The notes beneath the pieces were generated by a model. The model was not told where the DNA came from and did no database searches. It saw nothing but the letters and a program-made list of their open reading frames with translations. A stretch of 38,695 nt of DNA from Syntrophobacterales bacterium Delta_01. GTDB taxonomy: Bacteria > Desulfobacterota > Syntrophobacteria > Syntrophobacterales > Syntrophobacteraceae. The stretch covers positions 1-38,695 of the forward strand of contig LUZZ01000091.1 in the NCBI GenBank assembly GCA_001603845.1, given 5' to 3'. Each line of letters starts with the position of its first letter. Positions within the stretch are counted from its first letter, which is position 1. The translations under genes and the position numbers were made by a program. Below, in pieces: positions 8,666-16,900 of this stretch.

Positions 8666-9329
8666 ACTCGTCTCCGGAAATCGGCCTGAACCGGACGAAG
8701 TCGCCGGCCTGGAGCAGAAACGGCACTTCGCGCAGGGGGTCGAAAAGCTTGAGAGGGGTCCTTCCTATGAGCTGCCAGCCGCCGGGGCTTTCGATGGGGT
8801 AGATCCCCGTCTGTTGGTCCGCGATTCCCACGCTTCCCGGAGGGACCGTTTTGCGTGGATCTTTCTTGCGCGGGGTGTGGAGCCTTTCATCGAGTCCCCC
8901 CAGGTAGGCAAATCCGGGCGTAAACCCGATCATGTACACCCGGTAAACCGGCGCGCAGTGAAGCCCGATGACCTTTTCGGCGCTCAAGTGGTGAAACCTC
9001 GCGACTTCCTCCAGATCGGGGCCGTAGTCTTCTTCGTAACAAACCGGCACGTCCTTGATGACGGTATTTTCCGGGGCGGCTTCCGCGGCAGATTCGGTGC
9101 AGTCCTCCACGAGTTGTACGAGCCGTTCGAAGGAACACGTCCACGGGTCGTACTGGATGAACAGGGAGCGGTAGGTAGGGTTGAGATCGACGATACCCGG
9201 ATGCGCCGCCGACTTCAGGGCGGCGAACAGGTTTCGCACCAGGGTGTTGGTTTCCGGGTCGATGCTGTCGCCGAATTCGACGCTGATCCCCGTATCGCCG
9301 CACCACAATATTTTGGGCTTCGGGTACAT
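8643..9329 (-). CDS. pxpB: 5-oxoprolinase subunit B (KipI-like)
   Basis: VPVCYEEDYGPDLEEVA...YMIGFTPGFAYLGGLDERLHTPRK...VPPGSVGIADQQTGIYPIESPGGWQLIGRTP. Confidence 0.94.
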   Translation of the reverse strand: MYPKPKILWCGDTGISVEFGDSIDPETNTLVRNLFAALKSAAHPGIVDLNPTYRSLFIQYDPWTCSFERLVQLVEDCTESAAEAAPENTVIKDVPVCYEEDYGPDLEEVARFHHLSAEKVIGLHCAPVYRVYMIGFTPGFAYLGGLDERLHTPRKKDPRKTVPPGSVGIADQQTGIYPIESPGGWQLIGRTPLKLFDPLREVPFLLQAGDFVRFRPISGDEFAKHSNS

Positions 9330-9339
9330 GGGAGCGGCG

Positions 9340-10059
9340 CTACAGACCGAGGAAAGCTTTGCGGACCGTTTCGCTGCCCAGCAGTTCCTCCCCGGTGCCC
9401 TCCTGGACGATCCTGCCGGACTGAAGCACGTAGCCCCTATCCGATATTTCGAGGCTTTCCCGCACGTTTTGCTCCACCAGGAAAATGGTCAGCCCCTGCC
9501 GCTTCAGCTCCACGATAGTATCGAACAGCTCGTCCACCAGCCGCGGCGAAAGCCCCAGGGACGGCTCGTCCAGCATCAGGATGCGGGGTTTGCTCATGAG
9601 CCCCCGCCCGATGGCCAGCATCTGCTGTTCGCCGCCCGAAAGGGTGGCAGCGGCCTGCTTCCGGCGCTCCCTGAGACGGGGAAACAGCTTGTAGACGGAT
9701 TCCAGGCTTTCCGCGATGCCGTCGCGCGCCTTCGGGGAGTAGGCCCCCATCAGCAGGTTCTGCTCGACGCTGAACGGCTGGAAAAGCATCCTTTCTTCCG
9801 GCACGTACACCATCCCCATCCGGACCAGGGATTCGGTGCGCGATCCCTGGACGGGGGTCCCGTCGAGCAGGATGCGCCCGGCGTATACGGGCAACGCCCC
9901 CATCAGGGCGCGCAGGATGGTGGATTTGCCGGCTCCGTTGGATCCGACCATGCAGACGGTCTCTCCCCGGTTTACCTGGAAGGAAACGCCGTGGATAACC
10001 GGGATGCCGGAGTACCGGACATAGATATCGGCTACTTCGAGGAGGATGGTTCCGGGCAT
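9340..10059 (-). CDS. livF: Branched-chain-type ABC transporter ATPase (LivF family)
   Basis: Walker A GSNGAGKST, LSGGEQQMLAIGRGLM, MLDEPSLGLSPRLV. Confidence 0.93.
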   Translation of the reverse strand: MPGTILLEVADIYVRYSGIPVIHGVSFQVNRGETVCMVGSNGAGKSTILRALMGALPVYAGRILLDGTPVQGSRTESLVRMGMVYVPEERMLFQPFSVEQNLLMGAYSPKARDGIAESLESVYKLFPRLRERRKQAAATLSGGEQQMLAIGRGLMSKPRILMLDEPSLGLSPRLVDELFDTIVELKRQGLTIFLVEQNVRESLEISDRGYVLQSGRIVQEGTGEELLGSETVRKAFLGL

Positions 10060-10808
10060 TCTTTTACTCTCCGGGCATATTCACGGGCGTACTTTTCTCC
10101 CAGGTATGCCTTCACCACGTCGGGTGTGGCGAGGACGGTTTCGGGTTCGCCCTCGGCGATTTTGCGGCCGTAGTCGAGCACAATGACTCTGCGGCAAAGT
10201 TTAGTTACCATTTCCATGACGTGCTCTATGAGCACCACCGTTATATTCATGCTGTCGTGAACGAAGCGGATGAGCGACGAGATCTCTTCGACTTCCTGGG
10301 GGACGAGGCCGGCCGCCACTTCGTCCAGAAGAAGCATTTTGGGCCGGGTGCCGATGGCGGTGGCCATCACGACGCGCTTCTGGGCGGCGATAGGCAGTTC
10401 GTTCACCAGGTTCGGGGCCAGGTGGTCGATCTGGAGATCCTTCAGGATTTTATCCGCCCTGGCGGCGGCCTCCGAACGGCGGCGGGTGTTCATGAAACAT
10501 CCCACCATGATGTTTTCCCGGACGGTGAGGTCCCCGGAAGCGGCATAGACCTGGAAAGTGCGGGTGAGCCCCCGCCGGGCGGTCTGGTGGGCGGTGAGAC
10601 CCGTGATGTCGCGGCCGTCGAAAAAAATGCTTCCGCCGTCCACCTTGTACGCCCCCGCGATGCAGTTGAACAGGGTGGTCTTGCCGGCCCCGTTGGGGCC
10701 GATGATGCCCAGCAGTTCTCCCTTGGCGACCGCGAACGAGATGTCGTCGTTGGCGACCAGTCCGCCGAAACGCTTCGTTACATTTTTTACTTCGAGCATT
10801 GGCGTCAT
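10032..10808 (-). CDS. livG: Branched-chain-type ABC transporter ATPase (LivG family)
   Basis: MTPMLEVKNVTKRFGGLVANDDISF...GPNGAGKTTLFNCI; LLLDEVAAGL. Confidence 0.92.
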   Translation of the reverse strand: MTPMLEVKNVTKRFGGLVANDDISFAVAKGELLGIIGPNGAGKTTLFNCIAGAYKVDGGSIFFDGRDITGLTAHQTARRGLTRTFQVYAASGDLTVRENIMVGCFMNTRRRSEAAARADKILKDLQIDHLAPNLVNELPIAAQKRVVMATAIGTRPKMLLLDEVAAGLVPQEVEEISSLIRFVHDSMNITVVLIEHVMEMVTKLCRRVIVLDYGRKIAEGEPETVLATPDVVKAYLGEKYAREYARRVKECPEPSSSK

Positions 10809-11815
10809 GATGCCCGCGCCCTCCGCCGCACGCGTTCCACGATCCCGTAGATCCCCTTGGGTTCGATGGCCGAGATCAGCATGATGACCGCACCGTAGAT
10901 GATCACGTCCAGTCCCACGAGCCCCGCGCGCGCTCCCAGCCACTCCTTGAGGTAGCTCTTCGTCGGGATCATGATGGCGGCCCCGATCATCGGCCCCCAG
11001 AGCGAACCGGTACCGCCCAGCATCGCCATGATGGCGATGAGGATCGATATGTCGAGGCTCATCGTGTCTTCCGGTTCGATGTTCTTGATATAACAGGTGT
11101 GAAAAGACCCGACGAGGCTGATGTACGATACGGAGATCGCATACGTTTTGATTTTCGCCCAGCGGACGTTGATGCCCAGGGACCGGGCCACTTCGTCGTT
11201 GTCCTTGATGGCCCGGAGCTGGAAACCCAGCCGCGACCTCCGGAAACCGTTGATGAAAAGGAAGCCGGCCAGGAACAACCCGAACAGCAGGTAATAGTAG
11301 TACGTGTCGTTCAAGAAGATGAGGTGCAAAAAGTCGGGCGGCTTGAACCTGTGGACCGGGATTTCCAGGCCGCGCGAGGCCCCCACGAAATCCCAGACCG
11401 AAAAAATATCGGCCAGGACCAGGGAGGTGGCGATGCTGGCGATGGCGAAATAGTGGCCCCGCAGCCGGAACAGGGGATAACCGATGATGAACGACCAGCA
11501 AATGGCGATTACCATGCCGATAGGAGCCGAAATCCAGAACGGGGTGTCCCACCGGATGAGCATCACCGCCGTGGTGTAGGCACCGATCCCCAAAAACTGC
11601 GCCTGCCCCAGGTCCACCTGCCCCCCGTAGCCGCCTATGGTGTTCCACCCCATGCCGTAGAGCGAAAACATCAGAAACTGGATCATGGTGGCCATGGCGA
11701 ACGACGAATGCGGAAACACCGGGAAAAGAGCTATGGCGGCCATCGCCAGTCCCGCAACGATCAATTCGGAGCGGGGCAGATCAGAAAAAGTAAAGGCGTT
11801 TTTTATCGCTTCCAA
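10805..11815 (-). CDS. livM: Branched-chain-type ABC transporter permease (LivM family)
   Basis: NTIGGYGGQVDLGQAQFLGIGAYTTA...LRGHYFAIASIA...GGTGSLWGPMIGA. Likely TTG start near 11815, so the longer 11944 start is doubtful. Confidence 0.9.
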   Translation of the reverse strand: MEAIKNAFTFSDLPRSELIVAGLAMAAIALFPVFPHSSFAMATMIQFLMFSLYGMGWNTIGGYGGQVDLGQAQFLGIGAYTTAVMLIRWDTPFWISAPIGMVIAICWSFIIGYPLFRLRGHYFAIASIATSLVLADIFSVWDFVGASRGLEIPVHRFKPPDFLHLIFLNDTYYYYLLFGLFLAGFLFINGFRRSRLGFQLRAIKDNDEVARSLGINVRWAKIKTYAISVSYISLVGSFHTCYIKNIEPEDTMSLDISILIAIMAMLGGTGSLWGPMIGAAIMIPTKSYLKEWLGARAGLVGLDVIIYGAVIMLISAIEPKGIYGIVERVRRRARAS

Positions 11816-12717
11816 CCGAACAACCCCCGCGGGCGCACCAGCATGATCAGGAAATACGCCAGGTAAATAAACGTGTACTTGAAAGGGTTCAGGGAAATAT
11901 CGGACATCCAGCGGCTGCCGGTGACCATGGTGAAAAAGTCCCAAAAACCCGGAATTTCAGTCATCATGCCGATAATGATCCCCGCCACCATTGCGCCCGG
12001 AACGCTGCCGAACCCGCCCAGGGCAACCGTTGCGAACGCGATCATGCAGAAAAGCAGTCCCGAAAAAGGCGTCACGGACCAGAAGTTGACGAGGAGCGAT
12101 CCGGCGATGCATACCGTGGCGGCGCCGATGCCCCACGCCAGGGCGTTCATCCGTTCGGTGGGAATCCCCATGTAACGAGCGCCCTGGGCGTTCAGGGCCG
12201 TGGCCAGCATGGCCTTGCCGATGCGGGTCCGGTTCATGAACAGCCATACCGCGGCGAAGGAGACAATGGAGAGGATGGCGGCGGCGAGCTTGGTAGCGGG
12301 GAAAATGATGCCCATGCCCAGGTCGAAGACCCGGTTCACCAGCACTCCCGAAAAAATGGTGCGGTCTTCGGAGCCGAAGGCCAGAAGGGCTGCGTTTCGA
12401 AGCAGCAGCATGAGGCCGAACGTGCCGAGCAACTGCGCCACCATCGGCCCGCGCAAGAGGAAACGGACGAACCCGGCGTAGCAGACAATTCCGAGCGCCA
12501 TCCCCACCGCGCCGGCAATCGGAATGGTGAGCAGCGGATCGATTCCGAACCCCTGCGAGGCGAATACCGTGGTATACATCCCGAGCATCAGGAACTCGCC
12601 GTGAGCGAAGTTCACGATGTCCATCATCCCGAAAATAATGGTGAGTCCCAATGCGATCAGGGCGAACACCAACCCGATCAGGAGACCCGCAACGAGTGAT
12701 CCGACAAGAATATCCAC
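11803..12717 (-). CDS. livH: Branched-chain-type ABC transporter permease (LivH family)
   Basis: LVFALIALGLTIIFGMMDIVNFAHGEFLMLGMY...GGFGSVPGAMVAGIIIG; GTG start. Confidence 0.93.
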   Translation of the reverse strand: MDILVGSLVAGLLIGLVFALIALGLTIIFGMMDIVNFAHGEFLMLGMYTTVFASQGFGIDPLLTIPIAGAVGMALGIVCYAGFVRFLLRGPMVAQLLGTFGLMLLLRNAALLAFGSEDRTIFSGVLVNRVFDLGMGIIFPATKLAAAILSIVSFAAVWLFMNRTRIGKAMLATALNAQGARYMGIPTERMNALAWGIGAATVCIAGSLLVNFWSVTPFSGLLFCMIAFATVALGGFGSVPGAMVAGIIIGMMTEIPGFWDFFTMVTGSRWMSDISLNPFKYTFIYLAYFLIMLVRPRGLFGWKR

Positions 12718-12730
12718 AGTAATACTCTTT

Positions 12731-12749
12731 GGGGCCGGTCAGCGGCCCC
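12731..12749 (-). other. Stem-loop just upstream of the livH start
   Basis: GGGGCCG-GTCAG-CGGCCCC, 7-bp perfect arms, 14 nt from the GTG start. Confidence 0.55.
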
Positions 12750-12886
12750 CGGTTCATTTAAGTTCATATAAGTTGTCGCGAACGGGCCGCCCTTCCGCCC
12801 CTCCGGGCGAAATGCAGCCGTCCGTGTTTTTCCGTCTTTTCGCTTCCCCGCCCGCGTGATGCTTCCGGAAAACACCCGGCCAAAGA

Positions 12887-12922
12887 ATTTGCGTTCCCGG
12901 CCCCCGGCTCGGGAACGCAAAT
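12887..12922 (-). other. 13-bp perfect inverted repeat in the livK-livH intercistronic region
   Basis: ATTTGCGTTCCCG-N10-CGGGAACGCAAAT, with no convincing U-tract on the minus strand. Confidence 0.65.
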
Positions 12923-12980
12923 CTATAGATGTTTTCCAGGCGAGGCGAAACGGGCGCACCCCTCTACGTGCTCTGAGAGG

Positions 12981-14288
12981 CTAAAACCCTTTCAGGGGGT
13001 AAATCATGGGGGCGGTCGCCACGTCGAACGGGTAGACTATTTCGAGGACAAGCTTGCCGGACTTGTCTTTCTGGTACTGCCCGATGATTCCCGATCCCAG
13101 TTCGTTCTGCCCCATGTCGTCGCCGCTGGTGGCGAACTTGATCCCCTTCCAGGGTACGATCAACTGGTCGCCCGGAATGGTGATGGTGTTGGCGGCCTTC
13201 TGGATGTCCGCGGGCTTGGTGGAACCGGCCTTCTGGAGCACTTCGACCCAGGTCTGTACGCCGGTGAAGGACCGCGCGGAAGCACCGCTCAGATCGTGGC
13301 CCACCCGTTCCTTGTAAAGTCCGTTGACTTCGCCCGCCACTTTCTTGACGTCCGCCACCTTGGGAGCAAAAACCGTCCGGGTGAGAATCCCCACCACGCT
13401 GTCCCCCAGGGTCTGGTGGAATTCGGGCGCCTCGAACCCGGCGTCCTGGCCCCAGATGATTTTTGGATTGGCTTTTTGCGCCTTGAGGGTCTTCACCATC
13501 AGGATGGCGTCGGAAGCATAGGAGGCGAAGAGCATGGCGTCAGGCTTGGCGGCCCTGAGGGAGCGGACTTCGCCCGAGAGGTCGGCGGATTTTGCGGCAT
13601 AGAGGATCGACTTGCTGACGTCGAAGCCGTACTGCTTGGCAAGTTTTTCGATGGTGTCGGAAACCTGGGAGCCCCATTCGGTTTTCTCGCACGCGGAAGC
13701 CAGCTTCGAGATCTGGGCCTTGGGAACGGCGGGAACCCCCTTCACTTTGCCTTCGGTCAGCCCCTTGAGAAGCTCGAAGAGGTCGTGCGTGAAGGTCACG
13801 TCGTGGGGCGTGGTGCGCCAGAACCACTTGAACCCGCGGGCGGTCAGGGCGGGGGAGGTCGAAGAGTCGTTTATCATCGGGATGCCGTACTGCTCGCACA
13901 CCGCGCTCACCGTCTTGGTAACCGAGCTGTGGTAGCAGCCCAGGATGCCCACCACCTTGTCGTCGAGAATCAGCTTTTTGGCAAGGTCGGCGCCCAGAGT
14001 GGGGTTGCCCTCGTGGTCCTTCATGATAAGTTCGATCTTTGCGCCCTTGAGGGAGCTTATGCCGGCCCGCTTGGCCATATCCATATCGATGGAGGCCATG
14101 ACGTTGTTGGCGATATCGACGGCCAGCTCGGCACCCGCCCTCAGTTCTCTTCCTTCGGCGGCGGCGCCTCCGGTCAAGGGATACAAAACACCGATCTTGA
14201 TTGTTTCAGCCGCGGGCAGCGCGGCCGCGCTCCACATCAGCAGCGCAGGAACCAGCAGTAGGACCGACAGGACGGAATGCCTCTTCAT
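12981..14288 (-). CDS. livK: Branched-chain-type ABC transporter substrate-binding protein
   Basis: MKRHSVLSVLLLVPALLMWSAAALPAAETIKIGVLYPLTGGAAAEG...; signal peptide plus periplasmic-binding fold; SD GGGAGGCTCCC upstream of ATG 14288. Confidence 0.93.
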   Translation of the reverse strand: MKRHSVLSVLLLVPALLMWSAAALPAAETIKIGVLYPLTGGAAAEGRELRAGAELAVDIANNVMASIDMDMAKRAGISSLKGAKIELIMKDHEGNPTLGADLAKKLILDDKVVGILGCYHSSVTKTVSAVCEQYGIPMINDSSTSPALTARGFKWFWRTTPHDVTFTHDLFELLKGLTEGKVKGVPAVPKAQISKLASACEKTEWGSQVSDTIEKLAKQYGFDVSKSILYAAKSADLSGEVRSLRAAKPDAMLFASYASDAILMVKTLKAQKANPKIIWGQDAGFEAPEFHQTLGDSVVGILTRTVFAPKVADVKKVAGEVNGLYKERVGHDLSGASARSFTGVQTWVEVLQKAGSTKPADIQKAANTITIPGDQLIVPWKGIKFATSGDDMGQNELGSGIIGQYQKDKSGKLVLEIVYPFDVATAPMIYPLKGF

Positions 14289-14692
14289 TGGGAGCCTCCC
14301 TTGGGTTTGGGTAAAAGTTGAATTGACGCGAGGCCGAAATCCATTTGTAAAAAATACGAAATTGTATCCGTTGTCAAGGATTTCTGAACATATCAAGCCT
14401 TTTCCCGGATGTATATTTCCCGTCTCCCCTACGTCAAAAGATCCGACATTCGACGGCCGGCCCGTCACAAATATGACCTTACGGATCGAATGCTTCAAGC
14501 TCGTTCAAATTTTTACCGATAGCCGTCAAAGCCGCTTGAGCACGTGATAGCGTACCGAATCACGAGACCGGTCTGGAACCGCAGTTGCATAAGAATGCTC
14601 GGCTCGGAAAACTGCTCTCGTTTCTTGCAATGTTTTAAGAGCCCTGCCGGGAGGTGGCATCGGGGAATCCGATGTGCGCGATTGGAGCATCA

Positions 14693-15520
14693 ATGCCGGA
14701 CAACGTCGATTCGGAAGCTATCTACCTGTATTGCTTTGCCAGCTCCGCGCTCCTCTCCACGGTGGAAGGGATGGGCGTGGACGGCAAGAACCCCGTTTTC
14801 CTGCTGCCGTACAGGGACGTCGTGGCAGTGGCGGGCTTCGTAGCCGAAGGGGAGTTCGGCTCGGGTACGGAAGGGGGCATGGGGGATCTTGCCTGGGTGG
14901 GGCCGCGCGCCTGCCGCCACGAAGAAGTAGTCGAGCGGGCCATGCGCCATTCGCCCGTACTGCCGGTGCCTCTGGGCACGATTTTTGACTCCCACGAAAG
15001 CCTCGAAAATCATTTGAGAAATCAGCATGACACCATCAGGGAATTCCTGGAAAAGGTTTCGGGCCAGGATGAATGGGGGGTGCGGGGGATTTTGAATCAT
15101 GTGAGTGCCTGCGAACGGTACGTGTTGGAAGGGATGACCATGCAGTCCGGGCGGTTTCCCTGTAAGTCCGGCCGCCGCCGTTCAGAGGGGCGCCCGAACC
15201 GGTCCGATGGCAGGAAGGCCATGCACCGGCTGCTGGGAAGTATATGCCAGGATTTAGAGGAGGATCTTGCCCGCATGGCAGCCGATCAGCGCATCCGCCA
15301 AAACGATGCCAACGGTTTGGCCGTGGAAGACACCCATATCGTTCTCAACCGGGCCTTCCTGGTCCCGCGCGATTCAGCTTCCGAGTTCTGTGCCCGCGTT
15401 CGCACGGCCAACGACGAATGCACCATCCCCGGGCTGTTTTTCGAACTTTCGGGGCCGTGGCCGCCTTACAGTTTCTGCCCGCGGCTCGGAGATCACGACC
15501 GACGGCTCAAGCCTCGCTAG
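14693..15520 (+). CDS. Gas vesicle protein GvpL/GvpF family
   Basis: SEAIYLYCFASSALL...WVGPRACRHEEVVERAMRHSPVLPVPLGTIFDSHESLENHL...FFELSGPWPPYSFCP. GGAG upstream of ATG 14693. Confidence 0.88.
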   Translation: MPDNVDSEAIYLYCFASSALLSTVEGMGVDGKNPVFLLPYRDVVAVAGFVAEGEFGSGTEGGMGDLAWVGPRACRHEEVVERAMRHSPVLPVPLGTIFDSHESLENHLRNQHDTIREFLEKVSGQDEWGVRGILNHVSACERYVLEGMTMQSGRFPCKSGRRRSEGRPNRSDGRKAMHRLLGSICQDLEEDLARMAADQRIRQNDANGLAVEDTHIVLNRAFLVPRDSASEFCARVRTANDECTIPGLFFELSGPWPPYSFCPRLGDHDRRLKPR

Positions 15521-15838
15521 CAACGGCGGAAAGTCCCGTGCTTCGAGGCGAGCCGGGGGAAATTGACACCGCACCTCTGGGGGGCGCGGAACGACACGTT
15601 ATCCACATCTTCAGGGTTTTATCAATTGCCGGTGGAGGTAGGGGCGTACCCCGGCACACGGAGTATTCCAGTCACAGGAACAAGCGATCCGACATCCCCA
15701 CAGAGCGCACAAAGGACGCTGAGGTTCTAAAATCTGGTTTGGTCACGGTTTGCTTTTGCATTCGCGTTCGAGTTTTTTCCTCGGCGCCCACTGCGTAAAG
15801 GCTGCCGGCCGGACCGCGAAAAGAAAAGGTTGCCAGTA

Positions 15839-16090
15839 ATGCTTATACTCGATGACATGTTCTTTTTTCCCGCATCCGGTGTGTTCAGGATGTTTCGCGA
15901 AATCTACCATGCCGCGTTGCGGGAACAACCCACGGAAGCCGAAAGAATCGCCTCCGAGTTGATGGACCTGCATGGTATGCTCGATGCCGGGGAAATAACC
16001 CGGCCCCATTTTGATGAACAGCAAAAAGAATTGCTCGGAAGGCTGGAAAAACTGGGAAAACAACTGATGAGAAACAGGAGCGGAGACTAG
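15839..16090 (+). CDS. Gas vesicle protein GvpG-like
   Basis: MLILDDMFFFPASGVFRMFREIYHAALREQPTEAERIASELMDLHGMLDAGEITRPHFDEQQKELLGRLEKL matches the GvpG pattern (leading LLDD, REI, L..GEIT..EFD..E..LL.RL). Confidence 0.82.
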   Translation: MLILDDMFFFPASGVFRMFREIYHAALREQPTEAERIASELMDLHGMLDAGEITRPHFDEQQKELLGRLEKLGKQLMRNRSGD

Positions 16091-16160
16091 ACGGACAAGC
16101 ACGATTTCCCGGCCGTGCGACGCCGGAAATCATGGCACGCGATACACAAAAAGGCGATAG

Positions 16161-16190
16161 AAAGAAAAAAGCCGGAGGTTTGCTCCGGCC
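16161..16190 (-). terminator. Rho-independent terminator of the cold-shock gene
   Basis: Minus strand: GCCGGAG-CAAAC-CTCCGGC followed by TTTTTTCTTT. Confidence 0.9.
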
Positions 16191-16219
16191 TCAGGATTCC
16201 TGAAAAGAGGGACAGGTGT

Positions 16220-16423
16220 TTAGAGTCTTTTTACCTTTGCGGCCTGGGGGCCTTTGGCGCCCTGCTCTATAACGAACTCGACCTGCTCACCCTCCTGGAG
16301 ACTTTTAAAGCCGGTGCCTTCGATCGCGCTGTGGTGGACAAAGCAGTCTTTGCCGCCGTCTTCACACGTAATAAAGCCGTAACCCTTCTGATCATTGAAC
16401 CACTTAACCGTACCTTTTGCCAT
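16220..16423 (-). CDS. Cold shock protein, CspA family
   Basis: [70 protein letters not shown]1 KGYGFI and RNP2 CFVHH. Confidence 0.97.
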   Translation of the reverse strand: MAKGTVKWFNDQKGYGFITCEDGGKDCFVHHSAIEGTGFKSLQEGEQVEFVIEQGAKGPQAAKVKRL

Positions 16424-16482
16424 GTTTTTTGTATTCCTTCTTTGGTTTGTATGAGGTACATGGAAACTTCTTTAATCTGGAT

Positions 16483-16511
16483 AATATAGCCTGGAAGACA
16501 CCTAATTGCAA
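16483..16511 (-). promoter_or_regulatory. Predicted sigma70-type promoter of the cold-shock gene
   Basis: Minus strand: TTGCAA-N17-TATATT; start codon about 60 nt downstream. Confidence 0.65.
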
Positions 16512-16536
16512 CAATAAAATGCCGCCCGCAAGAATT

Positions 16537-16558
16537 CCGGCCGTTGAAAAACGGCCGG
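16537..16558. other. Perfect 9-bp stem-loop (GAAA tetraloop when read on +)
   Basis: CCGGCCGTT-GAAA-AACGGCCGG. Confidence 0.6.
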
Positions 16559-16623
16559 CCGGGCGTGCATTGCCGCAGAAGGGTCGAACCGGCCGGCTTC
16601 TGAAAACCCGCCCCGGCGCCCCG

Positions 16624-16665
16624 GCATCGAGTATCCCGTACCGAGCATCCGGCATCCGGAATCGC
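16624..16665 (+). repeat. Degenerate heptanucleotide tandem repeat (6 units)
   Basis: GCATCGA|GTATCCC|GTACCGA|GCATCCG|GCATCCG|GAATCGC. Confidence 0.65.
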
Positions 16666-16900
16666 ACACGCCGAACTCCTTTTTTGATTAGCATTCGCCG
16701 GGTTTTCGAAAAATTGTCCCTCGCGGGGCCTTGCAATGCGGGAACGAATTTAATATGTATGGAGCGCATCGCGATGGGACTTTATAAAATTTTGTGCTTA
16801 TGTTAGCAATATATTTTCGAAAATAGGAGTTCACCCGCGTGGCGCCTCCGAAGGGGGAGCCATGCCGTTTTTAAGGCAATTCGATACATGGAGGTTTGTT

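Noticed and set aside
13296-14261. 321-aa plus-strand ORF antisense to livK
   Set aside because: Shadow ORF; livK has a signal peptide and clear family features. Similarly 21403..22569 and 22152..23306 opposite the MurU/AmgK-like genes.
14372-14377. TTGACA (minus strand) upstream of livK as a promoter
   Set aside because: Perfect -35-like hexamer, but the best -10 (TATTTT) is only 15 nt away; not strong enough to list.
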